A DNA stretch of 64,000 bases from Simmondsia chinensis (Eukaryota > Streptophyta > Magnoliopsida > Caryophyllales > Simmondsiaceae), in NCBI GenBank assembly GCA_018398585.1, contig JAGTTD010000022.1:8967501-9031500 (forward strand). The letters are read 5' to 3'. Below the pieces are notes generated by a model, which worked only from the letters and a program-made list of their open reading frames with translations, did no database searches and was not told where the DNA came from. Both the position numbers and the translations under genes were made by a program. Shown here one piece after another: positions 21,575-33,815 of the stretch. The stretch's first letter is position 1; each line of letters begins with the position of its first letter.

Positions 21575-21938
21575 TGTTATGATCGTGATGTCTTTTGATC
21601 ATTAGTAGCTGCGTTGGTTGTTTAGAGTCTTGTAAATATTTGAATAAGGATTTGGCGGAAATTGCAAGTGTAATGTGGTAGCGGGTAATGTAGTTAAAGG
21701 TGGTTAAGGGGATGTCTTGATCAAACATATTAGGAGATATTTTCATTACTAACCAACTTAGCTAAGGGTTAGTATGAGTAGTTGGATTCATTTTGTAATT
21801 AGATTCATTGAATTAAATTGATTCCTATCTTCTTCTCTCATCCCAAACTCTCTCTATTTCTCATATGTTCTCTTCTTCTCAACTCAAATTCTTTCTCTCT
21901 CCTAGGTTATGATTCAGGATTGATCTTGAACCATAACA
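21575..21938 (+). repeat. Element F 3' LTR
   Basis: 364 bp, TGTTATGATCG...CCATAACA. U5 resembles the LTR of C, but U3 differs strongly. The downstream flank is ttttg. Confidence 0.87.
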
Positions 21939-23157
21939 TTTTGTATGGTGATGCTAGACACTTTACAACGACAATAATGCCTCTTAATGGAAAAATGAAA
22001 CAACTATTGCATCCAAAAATTCATGCATATCTACTCTACCATTGCCTCAACTCTTCTTTCTCACGCTGAATGGGCGTTAATCATGCCCTGAAAACATGTG
22101 CTCGAACCTCTTCTGGAGGCCCCACGTCCATTTATTTTTCCTGAGACTATTCTAGATGCCCTACGCTCATCTAGTTATACTTGAGGCCCACTGTCTACTC
22201 TAATCGTTTGCAATTAAGTATGATGTAGCTGCCGTAAAAATTTAAACAAAACAAACATACAAAAGGGACTCACCGTGACTAGGGAGTGAGCCTAAATGTT
22301 GGCTGTACGTGTTAGACCTCAGCTGCTCATCGTTTTTGGAGAAGAGGTTATGATATTTTTTGCTTCTAACTTCAGTTATACCATGAGTTCAGCGTATGCT
22401 TTAATTAACAAGACTTGGGTAAATATTATTTATGGATTTTTTATATATTGATTGACAAAAATAATATGGATATAGATCTAATGCAAGTGGTATTGGAGGT
22501 GGGCCCACAAACAACTTTTCTCGTACACTTAAAAGTCAGGAATTGGGGAGGGAAAAACGCAAGAGCTCAACATTCCACTTACAAGCTCAAATCAATCATT
22601 TTTTAAGCCAGACACCCTTGACTTATAATAACTCGAATGAGTTTAGATCTGACAAGATTAAGGTGGAGCAACTCATATTTAAGTCATTGGATTAGGACCA
22701 ACGCAATCAAGGTCAAGCTTTGGCCATCAAAGCCCTAATCAATGGCGCGAGCCTAAGTTCACCTGATTTATAAAGCAGTGACAGTGGTGTTGAGACCAAC
22801 GCAATCAAGGTCAAGCATTGGCTGTCAAAGCCTTAAACTAAAGCCTCGATTCTTAACTTTTTGAAATTTCGGAACAAATTAAAACTAAGAGTTTATGCCT
22901 GAAGCCTGAAAGACTGTATTACTGAAGAAGCAAGTAGAGCAAGACCTATGTTAAGCTAAGCTATGTTAAGTTATGCAACTCCTTGGAAAAGAGTACAAGT
23001 GTGTTGTAAACAAAACTTGAAAAAGTTTTGTGTTGGCCCTAAAGGCCATTTGCATTGTAATTTTTATGATAACAATCATTTAGAGAGTCACTATATTTAA
23101 TTGCACTCTTGTTAGAAAATTACTCAGAAGAAAGCTAGAAAAAATCAGGATTAATCA
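21939..23157. other. Unassigned stretch between F and H
   Basis: About 1.2 kb without a recognisable gene. Visible structure: a roughly 35-bp direct repeat (GACCAACGCAATCAAGGTCA...) at 22691 and 22795, and a perfect 9-bp hairpin with a GAAA loop at 23010-23031. The five bases before element H are aatca (23153-23157). Confidence 0.5.
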
Positions 23158-23166
23158 TGTTGATAC

Positions 23167-24983
23167 TGATAAGTCTAATTTAGTATATAATTATTCATAT
23201 CTTTTTGGTTCATTTTCTAACCATTCTACCTCAAACTTCTATCACTTTTGCTCGGTTTTGCTCGTTTTGAATTATTTTGCTATTTTCTAGTAAAAACACC
23301 CATTTTATTCTAAATCTTGCTAGGTTTATCATCAACATCAACAAGCAAAAGCAAGATTTACCAAACAAAAGCAAAAAGAGGGGCAAAACATAACAATTTA
23401 CAAGGCTAAAGCAAGAACACAATAAGTTCATGCACAATTCATTTCAACTTGCAAAAAGGGGTAGCCAAATGCACAAATCAAGTGCAAGGATGGATTAAAA
23501 AATACATTAACATGTCCAAGTTGATGTAAACTCTAATTTTAAGTGGTGCAAAGCCCAAAAATCTTAAGAAAAACAGCCAAGAACAGCAAAGTGCAGAGAA
23601 TGAACAATAAGCCTGCACAATTCATTTCAACTTGCAATTTTGTGTGGCAAAATGGACAAACAAGGTGAAAGAACTTCTTGTAAACTTTATTAACATGTTA
23701 TAATTTATGTTGAAGCTGACTTTTGGCGTCCATAGCTGAAAAACAATGAAGAAAAACAGCAAAGGAGAGCAAGTTGCAGAAACTGAAAACCAACCTGCAC
23801 AATTCACTTTAACTTGCAATTTGGGGCGGAAAAATTGACGAATCAAGTGAAAGAACCTCTTGTAAACTTCAATAACATGTTCAAGTTGATTTTAAGACTG
23901 ATTTTGGGCCGCTAAAGTTGAAGAAAAATGAAGAAATTAGCAGCAAGTTACAAACCTGCAGAATTGGCGGCAGCTGCAGATGTGTGGTGCAATGAGCTTT
24001 TAGCTTGCAATTTTTTGTATTTTTTTTAATTCCAACCTTATGTACTATAAATAGGGATGCTTGGAGTTGTTTAGGCATCATTCAATCTAGAAAAATCAAA
24101 TACAAAGCAGAGAAATAAGGTAGAAATTCGAAGGAAGAAAGAAGGAGGAGAAAAAAAGAAGTTTGGTTTGAAATTTTGCATTTTCAAGCTCTTTTCTATC
24201 CTTCTCTTCATTAAGTTCATGAATTTTGTGTTAAATATGTCTTATATTAAGTTTATCATGAATTAATTTTTTTTATTTCAAGGCTACGATGTAGCCTAAG
24301 TTGTAATATACGCTCATTTCTAATTCGACGTATTAAATGTTTTGTTATTGTGTTGTTGAAGTGTTTATCATTGTTCTTCAGGAGTTTTAAATGCTTGATC
24401 ACCATTTAAGGCCTATAATGATTCATAATGAGTCTGATAGGAGATTTATGATGATAGCTAATGTGATAAGCACCACAAATGGAGCGAATGCTCAAGAAAG
24501 ATTAACGCGATTTGTGTGATTTTTAAGTGAAAATCATAGAGCTTTAAAAACTCTTTTCTTATTTAAATTCATGCATGACAGTAATGGGTTAATATGTAAA
24601 AGAGCATGCTAAATGTTGCTCGAGAGAGAATATTTAGTAAATTAGGGTTTTCAACCATCAACACGTAATAACAACTCGAATAACGAGAATAGAAAGGCAT
24701 ATTGATGTAATTGGGTGAAATCAGATGCCTTGGATGTTATTAAATCATAAAAACTTCATAAAAATCAGTAAGCCTTACCTAAAAATCAGTTAACATATTT
24801 TGTTCCTTTTTATTTTATTTTATTTTATATCAATATCTCAATTTTCAGTTTTTCAAATAGCATCAAAGCTACTAATTTTGGTACTCACTCAATAACAATC
24901 CTCGTGGGAACGATACTCTACTCATTTCTTTATTACTCGATATGACTAGGGCACTTGCTAATGCATAAGCAATGTAAGCATCA
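23167..24983 (+). repeat. Element G 5' LTR
   Basis: 1817 bp, TGATAAG...GCATCA. TATA box TATAAATA at 24046-24053. A block with the motif AAGGCTACGATGTAGCCTAAG near 24280 is shared by the other Athila-like LTRs in this window. Confidence 0.93.
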
Positions 24984-24989
24984 AGTTTT

Positions 24990-25006
24990 TGGCGCCATTG
25001 CCGGAG
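24990..25006 (+). other. Element G primer-binding site (tRNA-Asp type)
   Basis: TGGCGCCATTGCCGGAG six bases after the LTR matches, with small mismatches, the Athila PBS complementary to tRNA-Asp (TGGCGCCGTTGCCGGGG). Confidence 0.85.
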
Positions 25007-25037
25007 ATTATCTCTATTTGAGTGATATCGATACCAA

Positions 25038-25303
25038 GTATCAAACTAGGGCTAAGCTATAAAGTGCTGTGATCCACGAAGTAAGATCAAGAAGGGCTTT
25101 AATCTCAAGCCGTGTTGAATTGTAGCACTAAACTGGGGCTCTTCATAACTATCAAACTCCAAAGACCAGGTTGGGGGTCCTTGGAAACAGCCTCTCGTCA
25201 GGGACTCACTCTGACAGGGTAAGGCTGCGTACATCCTACCCTCCCAGACCCTGCACAAGTAGAAGCCCCTATGGCACTGTGACCGTTGTTGTTGTTGTTG
25301 TTG
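25038..25303 (+). mobile_element. Short (TTG)n retroposon (SINE or RTE-LINE tail) in G leader
   Basis: 266 bp between duplicated ataccaa (25031-25037 and 25304-25310), ending (GTT)n. The 3' half (CAGCCTCTCGTCAGGGACTC, then GGTAAGGCTGCGTACATCC) resembles the 3' module of Au/TS-type plant SINEs and the tail of the RTE LINE at 46030-46166. I do not see clear pol III A and B boxes in the 5' half, so a truncated LINE tail is possible. Confidence 0.75.
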
Positions 25304-25310
25304 ATACCAA

Positions 25311-25670
25311 CTAGTTTTGGTGCTAATTTGAAATTGTTAATAATTTGTAAATTTTATTTAAGTTTACAATTTTTTTTTTCATTTGATTCATTTGTAAAGA
25401 TAAATTCTTTTTAGTTTTGTGTTTTGTTATTTTTCTTATATTTTTCCTTTCTTTTTATCTTTATTTTGCTATTAAGTTCATTTTGTTAGGGTTTTTAAAA
25501 GTTAAATTTGATAATTTTAAGTTTTCAAAACCATTAGGGTTACTACCCTCTTCTTTTTCTTTAAAATTTGTGTTTTTTTAAATTTTTGTGTTTACTTTGA
25601 TAAATTTCTTTTTTTTTTTTTTAATTGTTATCCTTACCTTTAACTTTCTAGTTGTTTATTTTTACTTTGT
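25311..25670 (+). other. Element G leader, T-rich and non-coding
   Basis: About 360 bp of T-rich sequence between the retroposon and gag, homologous to 32195-32790 in the inserted unit. No coding or structural signal is recognised. Confidence 0.6.
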
Positions 25671-27030
25671 ATGCAAAGTTTAATTGAAAATGAAATAACT
25701 CCTTTTGACCTGGAAATCAAAAGAACTCTTCGACTAATCCGGAAAACAAAAAGGACTGAAACTATGGCTAATAATAATGGAAATGATGACGAAAGGACCT
25801 TAAAAGATTATATTGTACCTACTGTTGGAGGGTGCACTTCCATCATTCGACGTCCACCAATTCAAGCAAACAATTTTGAAATTAAACCAGCTATTATACA
25901 AATGATTTAACAAACTGTTTAATTTGGCGGCCTACCCCGTGAAGACCCAAACCTGCATATCGCTAACTTTTTAGAGATATGCGATACCTTTAAGCATAAT
26001 GGTGTCAGCGATGATGCCGTCCGCTTAAGGTTGTTTATGTTTTCACTGAGAGATAAAGCCAAAGTGTGGTTAACGTCATTACCCTCAGGAACCATTACCA
26101 CCTGGGATGATTTGGCTCAAAAATTTCTAGCAAAATGTTTTCCACTAGCCAAATCAGCTAAGATGAGGAATGACATTACCTCGTTTGTACAATAAGATGC
26201 GGAATCTTTGTAAGAGGCGTGGGAACATTACAAGAACATTTGAGAAGGTGCCCCCATCATGGTTTACCTGTCTGGATGCAAGTCCAAACTTTTTATAACG
26301 GGTTGGCACCTAACACTCAAACAATGGTAGACGTGGTGGCTGGAGGATCGCTAGATGCATATGAATTGTAGAAGTAATAGCTAGCAATAACTATGTAAGG
26401 GCAACAGAGCGCAAGAAACCTACAGGAATCTATGAGCTGGATGCAATAACAAGGTTAACTGCTAAGTTGCACTGCTTGAAAAATAGATGAACATGAACGT
26501 GAATGCCATAAATTCTCCTGTACTAACGTGTGAATTTTGTGTAGGGAATCATCCTAGCATAGAATGCCGAATAGGAAATCTTTACGCCCCATCAACCCAT
26601 GAACAAGCCAATTTTCTTTCAAATTTTCAAAAAAATAATCCCTATTTCAACACATATAATCCCGGGAGGAGAAACCATCCACAGTTTTCATGGAACAATC
26701 AAGGGATACAAAAACAACCTTTTCAGCCCCCTGAACAAAAAACTGATCTCGAGGAATTGTTTAGTAAGTTTATGTAAAACACTGAAGCAACTCTTTGGAA
26801 TCAAGAAACTTTGATTCGCAATCAAGAAGCGACCATTAGAAACCTTGAAACCCAAATTTCAAATCATCTTTCCGATTGATCTCAAGGTTCCTAACCTAGT
26901 AACACCGTCATTAACCCACGAGAGCAAGTAAAAGCAATAGAATTACGAAGTGAAAAACTTTTGAAAGAACCAACTCAAGTAGAGAAAACAATGCCAAATG
27001 AACAACCCATAATTGACCTGTCTACTGATT
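25671..27030 (+). pseudogene. Element G gag
   Basis: Athila-type gag. An ATG at 25671 opens MQSLIENEITPFDLEIKRTL. The core is [20 protein letters not shown] (from about 25923) with [20 protein letters not shown] and [12 protein letters not shown] zinc knuckle CEFCVGNHPSIEC (CX2CX3HX4C) is at about 26530-26570, followed by a Q/N-rich tail (QNQET-type repeats). Stops near 25908, 25921, 26192 and beyond. The frame changes between the core and the knuckle. Confidence 0.85.
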
Positions 27031-27039
27031 AAATCAGGA

Positions 27040-27960
27040 GGTGGAAAATGAGGAAGGGAAAAAAATCCAAGACGAAAATGAACCAAAAAGGGTTGAACCT
27101 CAACCTATAAACCAAAGTTCCCATTCCCTCAATGCCTGAGAAAGACAAAACCGGACGAGCAATTTGCTAAATTTTTTGGAAATTTTAAAAAAGTTACACA
27201 TTAAAGTCCATTTTGCTGACATGTTAGAACAAATGCCCAAATAGGCAAAGTTCATGATATAAATTCTGTCTAACAAAAGGAAGTTGGGAGAGTTCGAAAC
27301 AGTATCACTTACTGAAGAATGCAGTGCCATACTGCAAAAGAAGTTGCCTCCTAAGTTAAAAGATCCAGGGAGTTTCACGATACCTTGCACCATTGGCTCT
27401 AATAGTTTTGATAAAGCTTTATTTTATGTGCAAGTATAAATTTAATACCTCTCTCTGTTTTCAGGAAGCTTGGGTTAGGAGAAGACAAGCCTACCACTGT
27501 ATCTCTCTAACTTACGGACAGATCAATCAAGTATCCTAGAGGTGTAATTGAAGACGTCCTTGTGAAGGTTGATAAATTCATTTTCCCGGCTGACTTCATA
27601 GTGCTTAATATGGAAGAGGATCATGAGATACCTCTTATTCTAGGTCGACCCTTCTTTGCTACAGGAAGAACCCTGATAGACGTCCAACAAAGAAAGCTGA
27701 TCCTAAGGGTATAGGATGAACAGGTAACCTTTAACATCTTTAATACCATTCAATTTCCCTCGGACATGGATTCTTGTTTTGAGATTGATATTGTAGATGA
27801 GTTGGTCACTGAGACATTCAGGGACACATTCCCAAAGTTGCCCCTTGAAGCGTGCCTAACAAAATCTGGGACCATAGACACGGAAGAAGAGTTGATAAGG
27901 GAATGTGCCCAACACCTAGAAACCTGTGAAACTTTTGATTCGCCCCGTGAAATATGAGTG
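27040..27960 (+). pseudogene. Element G protease region
   Basis: A PGSFTIPCTIGSNSFDKALF block at about 27365-27425 precedes the place where Athila proteases carry their catalytic D-L-G-A-S. Here that site is shifted out of frame and its Asp is not seen. The C-terminal part is clear: LVKVDKFIFPADFIVLNMEE, then IPLILGRPFFATGRTLIDVQ, at 27560-27695. The linker MDSCFEIDIVDELVTET follows at 27766-27957. Confidence 0.82.
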
Positions 27961-28079
27961 GAAGACATTCAAGCAATTGAAATTCAACAAAAAATGGCAG
28001 AAGAAGAACCTCCAATTCTTGAGCTTAAGCCATTGCCACACATCTCAAATATGCCTATCTTCATAATTCTAACTCTTAT

Positions 28080-29160
28080 CCAGTTATTATTAATGCCTCA
28101 TTGAGTAACATTGAACAAGAAAGGTTGCTTAGAGTTCTAAGAAAGCATAAATCAACAATCGGATGGACCCTTTCTGATATCAAGGGGATTAGCCCTTCCA
28201 TATGCATGCACAAAATTCTCATGGAGGATAGCTTCAAACCTTCTATACAACCTCAGCGACGGTTGAGCCCTATCATGAAAGAAGTGGTAAGGAAAGAAGT
28301 TGTCAAACTATTAGATGCCGTGATAATTTATCCCATATCCGATAGCCCATGGGTTAGCCCAGTACAAGTAGTTCCAAAAAAAAGGGGGGATAACTGTAGT
28401 AGAAAATTAGAACAATGAACTCATCCCTACTAGAACTATCACCGAGTGGAGGGTTTGCATAGATTATCGAAAATTTAATGATGCCACCCGAAAGGACCAC
28501 TTCCCCTTACCATTCATTGATCAAATGTTAGAAAAACTGGCGGGTCATTCGTATTACTATTTTCTTGATGGATATTCAGGGTACAATTAAATTGCCATAG
28601 CCCCGAAAGATCAGGAAAAGACCACTTTCACTTGCCCTTATAGTACCTTTTCCTATAAGAGAATGCCTTTTGGGTTATGGAATGCCCCTGCGACTTTTCA
28701 AAGATGTATGATGTCAATTTTTAGTGATATGGCGGAAAATTTTATAAAGGTGTTTATGGATGATTTTTCAGTCTTTGGGACCTCATTCGATAATTGTTTG
28801 GCTAACCTCTCTATGGTTTTGCAAAGATGCAATGACACTAATCTTGTTTTGAATTGGGAGAAATGCCATTTTATGGTACAAGAAGGAATAGTGTTAGGAC
28901 ATAGAGGAATTGAGGTTGATAGAGCAAAAACAGAAGTGATAGAACGATTACCACCCCCTACCAATGTTAAGGGTATTCGGAGTTTTTTAGGACATGCTAG
29001 TTTCTACAGAAGGTTTATTAATGATATCTCTAAGATCGCTAAGCCTCTCTGCAATTTGCGGATGAAAGATGTCCCTTTTAACATTGATAGTGACTGCATA
29101 AATGCTTTTGAGACCTTGAAGAAAAAAATTAGTGTAAGCACCTATAATCGTAGCACGTGA
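28080..29160 (+). pseudogene. Element G reverse transcriptase
   Basis: RT starts LRVLRKHKSTIGWTLSDIKG (28122) and continues through LSPIMKEVVRKEVVKLLDA and WVSPVQVVPKKRG. A frame break lies at about 28385-28420. WRVCIDYRKFNDATRKDHFPLP follows, then MPFGLWNAPATFQRCM and catalytic KVFMDDFSVFG at about 28747-28780 with both aspartates. FLGHASFYRRFINDISKIAKPL ends it. These are diagnostic Athila/Tat-clade forms, distinct from the Reina-like RTs elsewhere in the window. Confidence 0.92.
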
Positions 29161-29600
29161 CTGGACCTTACACTTTGAACTTATGTGCGACGCTAATGAT
29201 TATGCTTTAGGGGCTATGCTAGGGCAAAGAAGGAACAAACATTTTCACGTAATTTACTATGCTAGTAAAACTTTGACAGATGCATAGGTTAACTATGCTA
29301 CTACCGAGAAAGAGTTACTAGCTGTAGTATTTGCATTTGATAAATTTTGTTGCTACCTGTTCAATTCAAAGGTAATTGTTTACACTGACCATTCTGCTGT
29401 GAAATACCTTATCGCAAAACAGGATGCAAAACCGAGACTATTTGGATGGATTCTCTTGCTTTAGGAATTTGATTTAGAAATCCGGGATAAAAAGGGCATA
29501 GAAAATTTTGTGGCAGATCATCTGTCACGTCTCGAACGAGAGGACAAAGGTCCCACTATCAACGAAAAATTCCCGGATGAAGATCTTGTGGTGTAAGCGA
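29140..29600 (+). pseudogene. Element G RNase H
   Basis: In a shifted frame: MCDANDYALGAMLGQ (first Asp), [17 protein letters not shown] (Glu), [21 protein letters not shown] (Asp) and ENFVADHLSRLEREDKG (last Asp). Stops near 29286 and 29461. All four acidic positions survive. Confidence 0.88.
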
Positions 29601-29639
29601 GAATCCTTATTGTCCATGATACGCTGACATTATTAACTA

Positions 29640-30146
29640 TCTGGTTGCATAGGAAATGCCTAAGGACATGACTTATCAACAAAAGAAGAAGTTCTTCGCT
29701 GACTTAAAGCATTAGTTATGGGAAGAACCATTCTTGTATAAGCATTGTGCAGACCAGATTATCAGAAGATGTGTACTTGAGGAGGAGATGGAGAACATTC
29801 TGCGCCACTGTCACTCCCTTGAAACTAGTGGCCATCATGGTGGGACAAAAACTGCAGCTAAAGTTTTACAATCTGGGTCTTATTGGCCTACACTCTTTAA
29901 ATATGCTTTTAAATTTGTTAGTAAATATGATAGATGTCAAAGGATAGGTAACATCCCCAAGAAACATGAAATGCCCCTAAATAACATTTTGGTTGTTGAA
30001 TTATTTGACGTTTGGGGGATTGATTTCATGGGTCCTTTCCCCTCATTATTTTCTAACGGATTTATATTGGTTGTTGTAGATTATGGGTCAAAATGGGTCG
30101 AAGCAGCTGCTTTTCTGACCAATGATGCCAAAATTGTTGTAAAATT
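29640..30146 (+). pseudogene. Element G integrase, N-terminal half
   Basis: A zinc-binding domain (HCHSLETSGHHGG, then YDRCQRIGNIPKKHEMP, the first Cys of CX2C being Tyr) and the first part of the catalytic core, DVWGIDFMGPFPSLFSNGFI, with the first Asp near 30018. It is cut at 30146 by the three-LTR unit. The target aaatt is at 30142-30146. Integrase resumes at 39641. Confidence 0.9.
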
Positions 30147-32153
30147 TGATAAGTCTAAATTAGTATATAATTTTTTAAATTATTTTAATATATTTTTAAA
30201 CATTTTATATCAAATTTTTATCGCTTTTGCTCGATTTTGGTCTTTTTCGCTCATATTGCCATTTTCTTGCAAAAAACACTTGTTTTATGCTAAATATTGC
30301 TAGGCTTTATCATTAACATCAACAATTAAATGCAAGATACACCAAAGCAAAGTAAAAAATGGGCAAAACATACTAATTATATAGCTAATGCAAGAACCCA
30401 ACAAATTCATGCACAATTCAATTCAACTTGCAAAAATGGGTAACAAAATGCACAAATCAAGTGCAAGGATTAATTAAACAATACATTAGCATGCCCAAGT
30501 TGATGTAAACTTTGAATTTAGGTAATGCAAAGCTCAAAAATCTGAAGGAAATCAGAAAAAGAACAGCAAGAACAGAGAAGTGCAACTTGCTCAACTAAGC
30601 CATTTGAACTTGCAATTTTGGGTGGCAGAATGGACAAACAAGATGGAAGAACTTCTTGAACACTTCATTAACATGTCCTAGTTGATGTTAAAGTTGATTT
30701 TGGGCGGTTCCAAACAAGAAACAAATGAAAAACATCGAGTTGAATGGCCATTGCAGAAATCTGGGCGGCAGGTGCAAGGTGTGGTGCAATCAGATTCAAG
30801 ATTCATTTTTGCGGCAAAAACTCAATTATTTTTACCCAAATTCATTTTATAAACATAATTTAACATGTATCAAGTCATATTTTGCAAGATTGGGCGGTGG
30901 AGTACAGAAACGAATGGAAACAATGGGTGAAGAACTCCACTGGCAGCCGCAGAAAATCAGAAATCTGTGCACAACTTGCTTAATTTCTTCACTTGTGGCG
31001 GCTACATTATGCAATATTTTGGCTCAAATTCATTTTATACACATTATATTACATGAAAATGATTATTTTGAGCAGAATTTGGGCTGTGGAATGTAAAAAA
31101 AATTGAAGAAAAAGGAGGAAGAGCAGCACTTCAGCATCATACTGCAGCAGCCACCATGAACGACAAATAAGAAGCATTTTGATGTAGTTTCTTGCAATTT
31201 TTTGTCTTGGCTCAACTAGTATAAATTGGAAAGGTGGTAAGGGTTTTTAGGCATCAGATTTCAAAACAAATATCAGAAGATTTCGTTGAGAATAGAGGGA
31301 AAAATTGAGTGAAAGAGAGAAAGGAAGAAAATTTGGTTTGCAATTTTGTATTTTTAGTTCTTTCTATCCTTTTTCTTTCATAAGTTCATGAATTTTGTGT
31401 TTATAATGTTTAATATTAAGTTTATCATGAACTAATTTTGTTAATCTAAGGCTACGATGTAGCCTAAGTTGTAATATACGCTTATTTCTAATTCAAAGTA
31501 TTCAATGTTTATGCTATTGTGTTGTTGAAGTGTTTATCGTTGTTCTTCATGCGTTTTAAATTCTCGATCACCATTTAAACCCTATAATGATTCATAATGA
31601 GTCCAAGAGGAGATTTATGATGGTTGTTGAGGTGATAAGTACCACAAATTGGGCGAGTACTTGAGAGAGATTAACGCGATTTGTGTGGCTTTCAAAGGAA
31701 AATCATAGAGCTTATTAAAACTCTTTTCTTATTTAAATTCATGCACGAGAGTAATGGGTTAATATGTTAAAGAGTATGCTAAATGTTGGTCGAGAGAGAA
31801 TATTTAGTAAATTAGGTTTTTCAACCATCAACACAGAATAACAACTTGAATATCGAGAATAGAAAATGCGTATTGATTCAACTAGGGTGAAATCGGGTGC
31901 CTTAGACTTTATAAACTAGATAAAACCAAGAAAAATCGACGCTCTCTCTAGTCTCGTTTTAACTTTTATTTCTTTTTATTTTTTATTTTACTTTATTTCA
32001 TATCAAAATCCTAAATTTTTTGATCTTCCAAATAGTATTGAAGATACTAATTTTGGTATTCACTCAATACAATCCTGTGGGAACAATCTACTCACTTCTA
32101 TATTACTTGCTACGACTAGTGCACTTGCTAACGCATACGCAAAGTCTGCATCA
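30147..32153 (+). repeat. Three-LTR unit: left LTR (5', plus)
   Basis: 2007 bp, TGATAAG...GCATCA, followed by PBS. A TATA-like TATAAATT lies near 31219. It is a family related to, but longer than, G's LTR. Confidence 0.93.
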
Positions 32154-32159
32154 AGTTTT

Positions 32160-32176
32160 TGGCGCCGTTGCGGGGG
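32160..32176 (+). other. Three-LTR unit: left primer-binding site
   Basis: TGGCGCCGTTGCGGGGG six bases after the LTR, near-perfect for the tRNA-Asp type used by Athila elements. Confidence 0.87.
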
Positions 32177-32793
32177 ATTGTCTCTATTTGAGTGATTCGA
32201 TACCAGCTAGTTTTGGTGTTAATTTCGAATTGTTAACAATTTGTAAATTTTGTTAAATTTAAAATATAAATCTCTTTTCATTCATTTATTTATTTGCAAA
32301 GATAATTCTTAAAAATAACTAAATTCGTATATACCCTCCTAAAAAAATTGTTAGTTTTGTGTTATTTTGTTATTTTTCTTTTATTTTGTCTTTATTTTCA
32401 TTTTTATTTTGCTTATAAGTTCACTTTGTTAGGGTTTTAATAAGTTAAGATATTTTTAAATTTTTCAAAAATATTGGGGTTATTACCCTCCTCTTTTTCT
32501 TTGAAATTTGTGTTTTCTTAATTTTTATTTTAGATTGTTGTATTTTTAGATTTTTTGATTAATTTTAACTTTATTTTAAAATTTTTTTATAGTCATCTAG
32601 ATAGGTTTTTCAAAGTTAGGTTTGTTATCCTAAAGTTTTTCAAAACCTATAGTATTACTAATACCCCTTTTTTAAAACTCAGTTTTCAAAGGTTATTGTT
32701 GTCTTAATCTTTTTCACAAATTTTATTATTATAAATTTTTTTTCCTCTAACACTTAAATTTATTTAATTTAATTATTTATTCATAAAAAAAAA
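32177..32793 (+). other. Three-LTR unit: T-rich leader
   Basis: About 600 bp, strongly T/A-rich, homologous to G's leader. No coding signal is seen. Confidence 0.6.
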
Positions 32794-33430
32794 GTGATGG
32801 CTTGCTGGTACTGTATAAGATCTCAATACCAAGATTTATCTAAATCATTATCTGCTCATCTTTCACTAATTGAAGGCAGGCTTGCTGCTATTACTCCTAA
32901 GTGTGAATTTTGTGCAGGGAACCGTGCTAGTATGGAATGTCAATTGGGTAATATCTTTTCTTCATCAGGTTTTGAGCAACATAATTTTATGAAACTTCAT
33001 TATCAAGGTGAACCGAGAAGAAAATTGAGCATTGATGAAATTAGTACAATATCGGCCCAAATTTCACAAATTCATGTATTAGGAGATGAGTTAAATGCTA
33101 TTGGTGCTCGTAGATGTAAATTTTGTGGCAGTAACTATGCTAGTCAGGAAGATCTATTAGGTAATAGCTTTTATTCATGGGGTTTTGAACAAAATAATTA
33201 CATGTCAAATTTTAGCCAACCCTAGTACAATCCCTACTCTGGCCCTTCTAGTCAAGAATGGATGGACCCTTCCTGGAATTATCACAAAGCATCTTGGTCA
33301 CCCACTTATCCGTCCCAAGAAAAGAGCTATAACTTACAAGAATCATATAGGAAATTCATGGAGACCGTGAGTGACTTAAAAAAACAAAGAGTCTCCATCC
33401 AAAATCCTGAACCTCAAGAGGGATCACAAT
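32794..33430 (+). pseudogene. Three-LTR unit: gag C-terminal remnant with duplicated knuckle
   Basis: The only retroviral protein sequence in the unit. A CEFCAGNRASMECQLGN block near 32900 and a CKFCGSNYASQEDLLGN block near 33117 are two copies of the Athila gag knuckle. In the first the His is Arg; in the second both the His and last Cys are replaced. Each is followed by FEQ(H/N)N(F/Y)M. WMDPSWNYHKASWSPTYPSQ and a short coiled coil follow. A stop at 33223-33225 interrupts it. Protease, RT, RNase H and integrase are absent. Confidence 0.78.
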
Positions 33431-33461
33431 AGAGGAGCATTTTGAGAGATCTGAAGAATTC

Positions 33462-33815
33462 ATGCCTACCATTACTGAACTAGGGGACCAAACTAACGCC
33501 ATGAAATTGAGGGATGAAGGCACACTAGAAAAACCACCTCAATGTGACATAATCCCCTTAGTCAACTCTGAACCACTAATGACCAAACTTGTCTTTACTG
33601 ACCCACCACCCCCTGCCATTGAAATAGAATGTCGAGCTTATCTAACATGGTCAGAAATTTTCGAAACCATGGATGCTTCAGTGAAAAATGGCCGAAGAGA
33701 TAGGAAAAGGAAATTCAAGCTGTGGCAAATCAGGCTCAAAGATCCCAAGATTAGAGAAGGTGGAGGAGGTCGTGTAAAGAAGAGAACAAGGAAGAGTCAC
33801 GGAAGAAAATGGTAA
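33462..33815 (+). CDS. Three-LTR unit: short open frame of unknown function
   Basis: An open frame of 117 codons (MPTITELGDQTNAMKLRDEG) with an acidic/proline middle (PPPPAIEIE) and a strongly basic end (RKRKFK, then KKRTRKSHGRKW). I recognise no domain. It lies where the gag-protease linker would be and may be a frame-shifted relic, since the other frames of this stretch are full of stops. Confidence 0.25.
   Translation: MPTITELGDQTNAMKLRDEGTLEKPPQCDIIPLVNSEPLMTKLVFTDPPPPAIEIECRAYLTWSEIFETMDASVKNGRRDRKRKFKLWQIRLKDPKIREGGGGRVKKRTRKSHGRKW

Larger units (their letters stand above)
19575..21938 (+). mobile_element. Element F: 3' part of a Reina-like chromovirus
   Basis: Starts inside the RT/RNase H connection (MIAKPLTDLLKK) right at the end of E's LTR and runs through RNase H, integrase, chromodomain, PPT and 3' LTR. 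Its 5' half, expected left of E, was lost in the deletion that joined C and E. Confidence 0.87.

Noticed and set aside
12589..21938. Elements C and F as the two halves of one chromovirus split by E
   Set aside because: The two LTRs differ throughout U3, the outer flanks (tttca and ttttg) do not match, and RT is missing between the halves. Separate elements plus a deletion fit better.
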